DNA from: Phialocephala subalpina
Taxonomy: Eukaryota > Ascomycota > Leotiomycetes > Helotiales > Mollisiaceae
DNA: 64,000 bases
NCBI GenBank assembly: GCA_900073065.1
Contig: FJOG01000005.1
Location: 1,045,420 to 1,109,419 of the forward strand
Direction: 5' to 3'
In this document: positions 23,240-33,347 of the stretch, in pieces
Layout of the letters: every line of letters starts with the position of its first letter
How positions within the stretch are numbered: the stretch's first letter is position 1
Translations under genes and position numbers: made by a program
The notes under the pieces: model-generated
What the model was told of the DNA's origin: nothing
Databases searched by the model: none
Seen by the model: only the letters and a program-made list of their open reading frames with translations

Positions 23240-25833
23240 ATGGAGTCGACATCAGGACAGCAGCGGGCGACTGAATATGTGGGGTCAACCTCGTCTGCCA
23301 CGGCGGACGAGGAACATCCAGCGTGTCAGTCTTGTCGACGTCGCAAATTGAAATGTTCTCGAGATCGTCCGAGTTGCTCTCAATGTACGAGACTTGGTAA
23401 GACACTCGCCTGTTCAGATATATCTTACTAATAAGCCGTGCCGAAATCGAATGTGTTTACGTCCCAACTCGCAAACCTGGTTTGAAAAGTGGTGCCATCG
23501 AAGCGCTGAATAGAAGACTGCGTACGGAAATTTACCCATTGTTTGTATTCCACAGCTAATGGATCTCCATAGAGGCCGTGGAAGATATCGTCCTCCATGA
23601 CCAAAGCATCCACCACGTCCAGCCCGCTCAACAGGAGACCAATCACTCCCTCTATCACGTGTCTTTGATAGTTGCAAAAGAGCTGCAAAGACTTGGTGCT
23701 CACCCCTGCGCTGCAAATCTCGAACCTATTTCGCCCGAGACCAATCAATTGATAAATCCAAGAAAACGCAATCGTCAGGAACAACCAGAAGAGGTAGACG
23801 ACCTGGATGAGAATGACCTTGCATCCTCCCTTCCCGATGATCTAGTTCTCGAGGCAGTCGTCGACAGGTACTTTCAGACTTTGCATCACTGGATTCCATT
23901 TCTTCATCAATCACGATTCAGACACCGTCTCGTGCAACCTCAGCATAGGCAAGAGCTTGCTGTCGTCCTGCATGCAATGGTCTGCGCCACGATGAAGTTT
24001 TTGATGCCTGAAGATTTTGAATTGGAAGACAGAATTGTCAAGCGCCAGGTTCGACGTTCTAGACAGGTCGTAATCTTGAACGCTATGAGCTGTCCGTCAA
24101 TTGAGCACTTGCAAGCAGTGATCATCATTGCATTCGATCACATGGGTTCCGGAGAAATGGAAAAAGCCTGGTCACTCATCGGATCCTTGACGAGAACAAT
24201 TGAGTATCTTCGTCTGACCTCAGAGCCGGACGCATTGCAACAGGATCCTCTACGAAGGCCAATCACTTTACTCGATGCGCCAAACAGTTGGACCGAAGTA
24301 GAACAGCGAAGGCGGCTCTTCTGGAATGTATTCCTCTTGGACCGATTTTGTTCAGTCACCACCGGCTGGAGCACCAGTCTTACTTCCGATGACGTGCACA
24401 GAAAGTTGCCTTGTGATGGTGGTCTGTGGGCTCGAGAGGAGAGGTCCGACACTCCTTACTTTGGAATTTGGAACAAATCTGCTGCCAGGATAGGAAATTC
24501 AATCGCCTTTATTCCAGCCCATTACCCAACACCAGATCAGGAGATTGACCACGATTCAGTTCGCAGCCCAGGTACAACATCGAACACAATTGCTATCGAT
24601 ACATCAAAGCTAGGCGCCTTTGCGTACTGTATAGAAGCAACGGAATCTCTGAGCCAAGTGACAACATTTTTTCTTCAACAAAAGGTCGATTTTCGAGACA
24701 GGCAGGAGGTGGGAAGCTGGTTGACAAGATTCAAGGAGCTTGATTTGCGTCTAGTCCAGTAAATGAACCCCTCGAATGCGGACTTGGAATGGGAATTGAC
24801 AAACAAAATAGTTGGAAGATGTTTCTTCCCCAGAAGTGGAAAGATTCGAACATATCACGAGATGTCACGCTCATTGATATGGATCCGAACCTGACCCTAG
24901 CTCATCTGACGCACAACACCTCTATGATTCTGCTTCACCAACACATAGCGTATCCGCCGCCGGATTGGAAGGATCTTGTCAAGCTACCGAGCGCATGTAG
25001 TGCCGAGACATGCCAGATGGCAGCCGTGGAGACTGCATCGATCTGCCAAAAGTATCTGAAATATACGATGACTGGAATAGTCAACAGCCAATTTTCCCTG
25101 TGCGCGTTCGCTGCTGGGAGGGTACTTCTAGGTTAGTAAGATTCAGCTTCGGACAATGGGGGATATGCTCACTCAACAAGCAGTGCATTGGCGCTTCTAT
25201 GGTGCCGAGTTATCAATGGAGTTCTTCAGCCTTGTTGAGTCTCTCAAAGAAATGTCTCGGAGATGGCAAGGACCTTCAGCCACTTCTACTACTCTTCATG
25301 GAAACCACCCACGCCAGGTTCTCGACCTTGCTGGTCAGTACGCGGCACAGCTAGAACAATTCCATGCCGCTTTCTTGCAGCATCCGGGGCATTGTATGAA
25401 TGTCCTTGGGTATAGCAGAGATCCTACTTTTGAGCCAGTTGATTGTCTCCTGCCAAACATCAAATCGAAACGCAGCCGGAGTAGCCGGGCACATGCTACC
25501 AACGAGTTCAATTGGACACCTGGATCAGAGAGTGGGCCTCGTTTTGGAGCCGCCGAGTCGTCCAGAGCACGCATGCCGGAAACTATGAACACTCCGGCAC
25601 TCCATGCAAGCGCACATCTATGGGATAATGCTGGGTATCTGGCCCCGAATACAGGCCACGCCGCCAATGTGACACAGCGGAGTGCAGATTTCGACTCAAA
25701 CTCTGTAGAAGACGAGCTCACAGCGATGTCAAATGTGCTGTTAGGTCAGCAATTCTTGGAGATGGATCGAGTGATCACATTCAATGACACCAATTTTGCG
25801 ATCGATCTTGATGGTTGGCCAAGGATGGGTTGA
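23240..25833 (+). CDS. Zn(II)2Cys6 transcription factor with fungal-specific domain
   Basis: The first exon (23240-23396) carries the binuclear zinc cluster: [15 protein letters not shown], then [10 protein letters not shown]. Exon 2 holds the linker ([20 protein letters not shown]) and ends at 23521. Exon 3 is 23573-24758 with the middle homology domain ([18 protein letters not shown], later [17 protein letters not shown]). Exon 4 is 24812-25131 and exon 5 is 25181-25833. Phases agree from exon 2 onward. Between exons 1 and 2 the obvious GT donor (23397) and AG acceptor (23434-23435) leave a one-base mismatch just where the sixth cysteine should be joined. So there is a base error, an unusual splice, or a disabled DNA-binding domain. 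By position it is the likely local regulator of the adjacent transporter and GH88 gene. Confidence 0.82.
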
Positions 25834-26043
25834 GTTTTTCGCCGTACCCATACCATTCACTACATCTTGAATGACGCTGAGCAGCCTTGGAATAATTCTT
25901 GAAAGGTCGCATCAGTCGAGAGGAGTCTCGCTAGTCTATACATGTTGTAATTTCTGATTCCAGGTCTCAACTTTTCAAATTGAAAAGTGCTGTATTAGGT
26001 ACGAACAATTTGGAGTTCCATCTACTCAGCATCTATCAGAAAT

Positions 26044-27577
26044 CTACACCAACCCCATCCGAATAAATTTATTCCCCAACTCCAAGAAATAATAATCCGC
26101 ATACACCAACCCATGATCCCAATACCTCCTCAAACTATCCTCATTCGCACACGCGGTCGCATTCCTCAAAATAGCATCAAACCCCGACTCCTCCGCATCC
26201 TTAAAACTCGCCTTATCATCATCCAACGACAACTCAATCGTCTCCTTCGCAATCCTCACAGCAGCGTTCAAAAATCTCGCACTTCCATTCTCTCCATGCA
26301 TAGCTTGATATAAGAGAAGAAGTCCATTGGCAGCTATCATTCCTGCAGATGTGTCTCGGATGGGTGGATCAGAGGCCGGAGCATCGAAATCCCAGAAGGG
26401 AACAAAGGGGCTTGGGTATTTGGAGGTGGAGAGGCGATGGAGGAAGTAATCGGAGAGGGAGATTGCGGCATCCAAGAAGACTTGATCTTTTGTCCAGACG
26501 TATGTTTGTGTGAAGCCGAGGATTGCCCATGCTTGTCCCCTTACTCCCGCCATCAATGTCAGCAATCACCCCAAATTCACATATTGCCTGAGGAGTTTCG
26601 AGTTAGGAAGGAGGACTCACCTGCTCCAAGTCGACCAGTCCTTGTAGCCCTGATTCGTAAGCCTGGCTTTCACTTCACCGGTCTTGGCATCGAAGTTGAT
26701 GAGGTGGAAAGTTGAGAAGTCATATCGAACCACAGTTCTTAATACCGTCTTCGCGTGAGTGGTAGCGATATCGATCAATCTCTTTTCTCCCGTGTGATGT
26801 CCCGCATAATATAGTAAATCCAAATCTGTTTTCTCTCAATCAGCACGTCCCTCCCTCCTTCTTTCCACTTTCCTTCCCTGACCTCCCTCCTTCTCTCCAC
26901 TTTGAAATTAAAAATCTTACTTACTACACATGCTATCAATAATCACCAAAAAATCAGTCTCCATGTTAGTATAACTGTATCTCTTATTAACAGCAGAATC
27001 CCAACTCCTAATCGCCCCCACTTTCTCATCATATCTGCTGGCTAAACTCTCCGCAGCAACCAAAACACTGTTCAAGCTCCTCTTATTCCCAGTTAATTCC
27101 CAGTCCATCCGCAAAGCGGGGAGAATTATAAATCCCATATCGTGGGTATCTGTTCTCGTCTCCTGAGCATGAAGCGGTTCCGCCCAAGCGAAAGCTAGTT
27201 CTTGGAGCTCTGCTCGGAGGGAAGAGATGGTTGGAGAGGTTGGAGATAGATTGAGGTGTTGAGGATATTTGATGGAGCGCTCGAGCAGGGCGTACAAGGA
27301 CCCAGGGAAAAAACCGCAGGTCCAGAATGAGGCTTCCCGGAGGGCGTACTTTCCTGTTTGGGGACCGGTTTGGGGGACGGTTTCTGGGTACTGGAGCAAG
27401 ACATTATTCTGTGAATGCTATATTAGCCAGGTTTGATTTAAAGATGAAATTGAGTACCTGTTCTTGCCTTAGGCGTTTGGCTACTTTGACGATTTTCGTG
27501 GAAACGTTTTCTGCATATAGCTCGCGAAGCTTAAGATCAAGACGAGCCGGGACTGGAAGTTCTGAGATATCTCCCAT
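26044..27577 (-). CDS. Unsaturated glucuronyl hydrolase, GH88 family
   Basis: Four exons on the minus strand, 27577-27458, 27408-26925, 26825-26621 and 26539-26044, give 434 aa with matching phases. GH88 enzymes hydrate the 4,5-unsaturated uronic acid left at the non-reducing end by polysaccharide lyases and so release it. Landmarks are ASFWTCGFFPGSLYAL, the DTHDMGF segment with a conserved catalytic Asp, the second Asp in the ETDFLVIIDSMCNL region, YKDWSTWSRGQAWAILGF, and a C-terminal RDTSAGMIAANGLLLL and YADYYFLELGNKF. There is no signal peptide, so it probably acts on imported oligosaccharides in the cytosol. A tandem GCGGGGTAAT pair lies about 270-290 bp upstream. The natural lyase product (pectin-, rhamnogalacturonan- or glucuronan-derived) cannot be told from sequence. 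Confidence 0.93.
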
Positions 27578-27844
27578 GGTAGCTTTTGTTTCTCTGCTTC
27601 AATTCCCACAATATCTACGCTATTTGACAAATCATAAGAGAAGCGAAGACTGAGAATCTGAGATAGTCTTTCAGCTTTGAATGTTCAGATGCTGCGAAAT
27701 GTGTTCAAGATGTTGAAATCGCGAGCAAGTGCCACGTTCCGGCATACCCCCGACCGGTTGAATGCTCTCATGCACATAGCTTTCATGGGATGGATGTTGT
27801 GTTGATCTCGCCCGAGAGATGTTTCGATGCCCGCTGCAAGGAGC

Positions 27845-27865
27845 GCGGGGTAATGGCGGGGTAAT
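27845..27865. promoter_or_regulatory. Tandem GCGGGGTAAT sites upstream of GH88
   Basis: Two exact copies of GCGGGGTAAT, at 27845-27854 and 27856-27865, 11 bp apart (one helical turn), lie 268-288 bp upstream of the GH88 start. GCGGGG fits the CreA/Mig1 consensus SYGGRG, so glucose repression is plausible. The constant TAAT extension may instead mark a specific regulator site. The same 10-mer occurs at 18229-18238. Confidence 0.5.
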
Positions 27866-30650
27866 TGGGATCACGTGCCATACGGCAACTCGACTTGGGA
27901 TCTTCTCTTCTTTGCTCGCCAATGATGAGTAATAGAGGACAATGGAGAATTTAAGATCTGGTTGTGTTATTCTAGCAACATGATATAGGGTCTAGTTTAA
28001 AATAGCGCTGATTCCCCGCGAAACGACAAAACAAGGCACACATGCCACCATCAGTTTATATTGAAAATTTGGTGTGCTCCGCCTGATGATAGTAAATGGC
28101 TCTACGTCTAATCGTGGATAAAAATCTCGAGAACTTTCTCTCCGTCTAAAATTAGTATTCAATAGACCAGCTGTGCCACCTGACTCGTCAGAAGACACAA
28201 AAAGGAAGTATTCAGAAGCCACTTGGGGATGAAGTCTCACAACTTATAATACTCGCCTATTGTTTCTATGGCTGAATGATGAGGATATTTCATATGTTAT
28301 TGGGAAGTTTCAAGGAGGAATTTGGGCATGTCTCTGGGTAGAGTCAAACTAAGGTGAAATGATAGTGCGGTCGAAAACGACAACAAGTCCGAGACAGCTT
28401 CGACCAGGTCCTCCGAAAGGTTGCATACAAATCGAAAGATCAATCGAGGTAACAAGCCTGGGATCAAAAGTCTGTGTTTTACAGGCATTTTTCAGGGCAT
28501 TTTTTAAGCGATGAAAACCAAAGTTAACGACTTTACTTAAACACTATAAAATACGCACAAATCGGAATCATTTGAGCTTATAATGCGATACTTATAAGAG
28601 GCTAAAGTGAGTTTGCTAAGCCAATCGGAGCTATTTTAATTTCGTGGTTAAAAATCGAAATTTGGTTTCAGCGTTTATTTGTTAGCGAGAAGGCCTATAA
28701 AACACAGACTTTTGATCCCAGGCTTGTAAAGTGCGTCACCCTGAGGACCGAAGGGAATAGTTTGATTGCCTCATGACCGCACTCTTCCTCGAATGTACGT
28801 CGACACGAGACTCTTACGATCGTATATTGTTCTCTGAAAAGTATCATGCGTGAGACATTATACCCTAGGTGCGTTCAATACCTTTGAATCCTTCAAACCA
28901 TGAGAAAAGATGAGATACTACTCATTTCTAGCTCAAGTGGCCGCCGGTGTGACATCTTGAGCTTCGTACGTATGTCGAAGCTTCATCAAGAAGAGATGCT
29001 GAGCAATGAGAGCCAGGGGCACAGTGCGATATATAAGAATGATGTGCAACGACCAAGTGGTCTAACTCCGCCACCGTGTCTAAACAACCCAGGATACTTT
29101 TTCGATGACGAAGATGCTTGACTGGCGCCAGATCGTCGCCGCCGTGCCAGGCAGTCTTCAAAGTATAGATGCAGTTCTACTTCAGCTCGAAGGATGCAGA
29201 AAATATGTCATACGACATACGACATAGGAAAGTGAAACATGTGAGGATTCGCCAATTCAGTCAACGACGGCCAAAAGAAACTTCGACAGTGTTACTTCCG
29301 GACTTATCTTCCAAGAACGCAGTAGATGAAGAGTGTCTCGGACAGTCGAATCATCGAGTACCTGGGGTGTTGCAGGCTCATATCTCTGGGACCCTGGCCG
29401 CCTCTTCCTTACTCCCCAAGCTCCTCATGAACCACAAGAAACGCCTTCGTCGGTTTCTGTCGATCTTGGAAAAGCACGCTGCTGATTATACATGGCTGCG
29501 TCACTCCATTGCTTGAATCAAGCTCGTCAAAAGATCGAAGACTCAATGGATGTAAAATGGGCTTGCCTTCACTCTAGGTGCTGTTCTACAGCCTAATCTT
29601 GAGGACATACCAGGTCTTGCTTCTCACAACACAAAAACCCCTGTTTACATGGTAGTTCAAACAATTAATCATGGACCAGTAGAGCTCACAGACCTTAGCG
29701 ACTACATCGCTCGACACAATTGGGAGTTTGGGTGTTCGAAAAAGAAATTATGCGTGAAATCGGACAGCAGGGTGGGAGAGAAGGACCTAGATGCCACCTT
29801 TGACTGCCCCAGACGAATTCGGGACATGACACAGTACTTCAAAAGTTGATAACAAATTTGTTCAAAATCGATTGAGGTTCAGTAGTAAAAAACCCCGCAA
29901 GGAGACTGAAGTCAGCTTCAAGATCATCTCTGAGCGTTCCGAATCCAGGGGCCACCCTGCCAGAATCTCAGTCCAAATTCTCAAGCCGATGTTGCTTCAC
30001 CTTTGTAGTCGTCTTGAGTTCTTTTATACTGAATATAAGCCGGTTGTCATGTGAACTACATGACACTCTAGGCGCGAGGACTCTTTTTGGGAGGTTAGGA
30101 AAAGGAAAGCACAAGTCGCCTGACTGCGGAGATCTCACAGATTGGAGAATCCGTTGTGCGACAGAACAGGTGCCGGTGAAACAAACAAATAACTCTGGAG
30201 CGGGGGTGGGGGAACAGTGAAACGAGACAGGGGTATGATGTTCTGCGGGGTCTATTGCTGGCTTGCAGATTTGTCGCTTGATGGAGTACGTAACCGCGGT
30301 AGGAAAAACGACAGGAACGGTTAAGAATTTCGGATCGGAGTGCCATCCAATATGTGGGTCTGAAGAGTAAAAAGAATGCGATCCCAGTTGGAAGGTGGGC
30401 TGGGGAAAGATGATCATTATTCACTTGTGATCCCGAACAAGGAGAAATCAACTCGTGGTTGAATCGATTCGGCGATGGCGTGCTGATCGGAAAGACGCAT
30501 CCTCAGTATATGTATAGTCGATATGCTGTAAGATACAAGATACAATGATTAGTAAGGCCACGAGGACGACTTGCTTAGTTTTGCTGATGGCTTGGACGAA
30601 TCCCCTGACAATCTACACTAAGCTATGTCGCCTCCCTTGTCGCTCCCCAA
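27866..30650. other. Gene-poor region of 2.8 kb with one MITE
   Basis: Apart from the element at 28452-28727, no gene is supported. Open frames between 28900 and 29850 carry short protein-like segments in shifting frames (for example WRQIVAAVPGSLQSIDAVLL on the plus strand near 29115), which may be a decayed gene. No family could be named. Confidence 0.4.
28452..28727. mobile_element. MITE, 276 bp, with long near-perfect terminal inverted repeats
   Basis: The left end begins ACAAGCCTGGGATCAAAAGT and continues CTGTGTTTTACAGGC. The right end is its reverse complement with one mismatch (TATAGGC for TACAGGC), giving inverted repeats of about 36 bp. The left flank is TA; the right flank is AA, a possible mutated TA duplication. 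The interior has no open frame. The layout is that of a Tc1/mariner-type MITE. The high arm identity suggests this copy is younger than the one at 10.7 kb. A solo related end lies at 9064-9109. Confidence 0.75.
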
Positions 30651-31420
30651 TCAAGTAGTCTGCCTCATAACAGTCCTTATATGCACATACCTCAGCTTCC
30701 CATCCACCAACCTAAACTCATGACTATCCGGCGCATTCCTCATACGCTAGAAAGTACACAACACACTCATACACCCCATACTCTCATTCACGACATACCG
30801 CCTCGCCGTATTCGGCAACATAGTCCCAGTCGGAAACCCCATATTGCAGCTATTAGTTGGTGTTCCCTTCCCCGTTGATGCACTTCCTTCCATTCGATCA
30901 CAAGGTGAGCCCCACGGTACGGCGGTTCTGCTATTCCCCCAGAGATCGAGATACCCGTCTGCGGCGGCGAGGAGAGCGGTGCGGGAGATTTGTTGGGAGG
31001 TGTTGAGAGGGCCTAATTTTCGGATTCGATGTATGAGAGGCTTTTGGTAGCGTTGAACTGCCAGTCTCCGGTGCGGCTGACGATTGCATCGATCAATGAT
31101 ATCTTCAATGCCCCATCTGTGTCCGGAGTATAGTGTATCTGCGTCCCGATGAGGTATTGTTTCTTCGTATCGATGATAACAAGCTCGGTGTACGTTGCGC
31201 GGGTGAGGGCGTTGAGAAGGGTGTGGTTGTGTGCGATAGTTAATGAGGAGTCGAGGACACCGGATTTGAGCTCTTTGCTTTTGTTGTTTTCGACGTAAGT
31301 GAAGTCGGTTGTGAGAAGAGGTTGGAGTGCGCCTGATTTCTGGGCATTGAGGTAGTGTTCGGATGCTTCGAGGAGGGCGGAGCGTGTGCAGTTTGCTGTC
31401 CCTGTTGAGATGTGAGTGAG
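30651..31420 (-). pseudogene. DUF8021-like secreted protein pseudogene
   Basis: The minus strand encodes TANCTRSALLEASEHYLNAQ, DFTYVENNK, LIGTQIHYTPDTDGALKIS and LSYIESEN. A TAG and a one-base frame change then occur where the family usually has a WGP motif. The adjacent frame continues GPLNTSQQISRTALLAAADG, PWGSPCDRMEGSASTGKG and YVVNESMGCMSVLCTF. Another in-frame TAG precedes NAPDSHEFRLVDGKLRYVHI and a final TGA at 30651. Upstream, a candidate start reads ATG-GCT-TGA. The nonsense codons are consistent with G-to-A or C-to-T transitions, as RIP would produce. Family knowledge: these are extracellular fungal proteins of unknown function. This copy is not expressible as an intact protein. Confidence 0.75.
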
Positions 31421-32048
31421 ATGAGCAGCTATGAAGATATTGGTATTGATTCAAGCCATCGTGATCAACTTTGAGGTAGGTCAAGTGAAAGGGACCGAGT
31501 GCATGGTCGTAAACATCTCGAGGTTATTTCTCCCGACAGGCAGCAGAGAGGCAAATATAAATAACAGAACGTCGGGATGACGAGGTAAAGTGCATGGAGT
31601 ATCTGCCGTCCACTGTTCATTCGATTGCGTGGATGCTCCGCATCATTGAAGTGATTGCAAGTGTGGCTGATAAAGATCAATAGACGACCTGGCCTCCTCG
31701 CCCAATCGTCCGACCTAGATGTGATTTAGGGCGTACTACCCCGCCAATTCCATCGCCTGTAATACAATCGCGAGAAATTTACCTATGTTGCAAGTTGTTC
31801 AGTAAAGTGGTTTATTTGGTGGCTTAATTTCGAGACTGGATGTCAGGCTAAGCTTGCGTGGCCGAGTGATAGGGTGATGTGAGAACCCAAAAACCGAACC
31901 AATATTTAGAACGAATGTATACCCTGATCTCAATCATCGAACATAATCCAATTCCAGGAATAAGTGTATCCTCGTCAATGAAGACGATTGCTCAAACTGT
32001 TTGTTCAACCAGCTATATCGCGCCACATGATCCGGCCTGGTATGAAAA
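31421..32048. other. Intergenic region, nothing recognised
   Basis: Upstream flank of the pseudogene and 3' flank of the DUF2461 gene. A tRNA A-box-like word (GTGGCCGAGTGATAGGGTG) at about 31858-31876 is not followed by a cloverleaf. Confidence 0.4.
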
Positions 32049-33347
32049 TTACCTGTCTGGCATCACAACATTGTTCAGGTAGGTGATCTGAGAGGAAATT
32101 AGTATTGCCGATGGCGTGTTTCAAGGTCAGCACTCACAAATGGCTCAATCGCTTCAACAATGTCCGCCACGATCCCAAGTACATTCTCACTCAGGATCTC
32201 CGCATCCGAAATCTTCCTGCTCACCACAAAGTTTCGGAGCTTCAGTAGGTTGACATCTTTGTGGTCTGCATCATAGCCCTGTCCTAGTTAGAAAACTAGT
32301 CAAGCGCCAAGTCACTCAGGTCTGCAGGTATTCACCTTTGGTTTGGTCTTCAAAGCATTATCGCCGCTCATCTTGCAAAAAGCTGCAATGACCTTCTTCT
32401 CGTCTTTCCCCGCGCTGGGAAAGAAAGTTTTGCGAAACTTCTCGCCCATCAAGACAGATTTGAATTGATGGGGCTGTTGGTCGATGTCTTCTCGGAGGCA
32501 AGCTAGAGTCAGATTGTCGCTGGCATAGTATCCGCCACCTGCGCTGCGTCAGAACCTTTCAACGTGGGTCCATTCCAGTGGAGACATACCGCAGAAGCTT
32601 TCGCCATTGGGTTGAATGTGAAGATAGTAATGCGCGTATGGTCCCTTACGTCCCGTCCTTGACCAGGTGACAGAGAAGTACGGCTTGTATGGGGTCGGAT
32701 CTGATGAGAAGCGTACGTCTCGATAGATCCTGAAGATGACATCCTTGATAGGGAGTTCCGGGATCGTAGAATCCTTCTCAGAGACTATGGGAGATAGCTT
32801 CCCAACGAACGCATGAAAATCTTTTTCTGCTTGTCTGAAAATTATTAGCACCGCGATCATTGAGATTTCCAAACTAGACTAACCTAAATACCAAATCGTG
32901 AAACTTCAGCCACTCCCTCCTATTGTTCTTCTTGAGATCCTTCAGAAAGTCCAAAGTGTTGGGATGTATCCTCTCATCCTTGTACGGCGTATCACCGGCA
33001 TCCTTCGCTTGGGGGATATCCATCACCATTTGCGTCTTCCCATCCTTTCCTTTCGTCTTCTTCCATCCTTGCTTCTTCAGCTTCTTCTCGAACTCATTCT
33101 CAGAACCATCGTCGTCCTCAGGAGCATCCGACTCGGGATCTTCGGCAGGCTCACCAAACTCATCATCGCTTGCGGGTTTCTCGACTTCGGAATCCTGTTC
33201 TTTGAAATCGTCATCGCTGTGTGAATCGCCGACATCAGAATGTGATTCTTGATAGCTGACACGTGCTTTCGAGACACGTCCGCTGGAACGACGTGTCGAG
33301 GGCGTTTCGGACGCGTCCGCGGCTGCTTTGCGCTTTCTGCCAGCCAT
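32049..33347 (-). CDS. DUF2461 / TIGR02453 family protein
   Basis: Five exons on the minus strand, 33347-32884, 32834-32590, 32538-32336, 32278-32138 and 32087-32049, give 363 aa with matching phases. The start MAGRKRKAAADASETPSTRR is basic and nuclear-localisation-like. A long Asp/Glu-rich stretch (about 45-110) follows, and then the DUF2461 domain: TLDFLKDLKKNNRREWLKFH, KDVIFRIYRDVRFSSDPTPY, FSVTWSRTGRKGPYAHYYLH and GGGYYASDN. The family is widespread in bacteria and fungi and biochemically uncharacterised. The acidic, KR-flanked N terminus suggests a nuclear or chromatin association in fungi, which is inference only. A longer in-frame start upstream (33485) is less likely. Confidence 0.88.

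Noticed and set aside
28900..29850. Protein-like fragments in several frames
   Set aside because: Could be a decayed STAND- or HET-type gene, but no diagnostic motif (P-loop, HET core) was found.
31855..31880. tRNA A-box-like word GTGGCCGAGTGAT
   Set aside because: No anticodon arm or B box follows within 90 bases.
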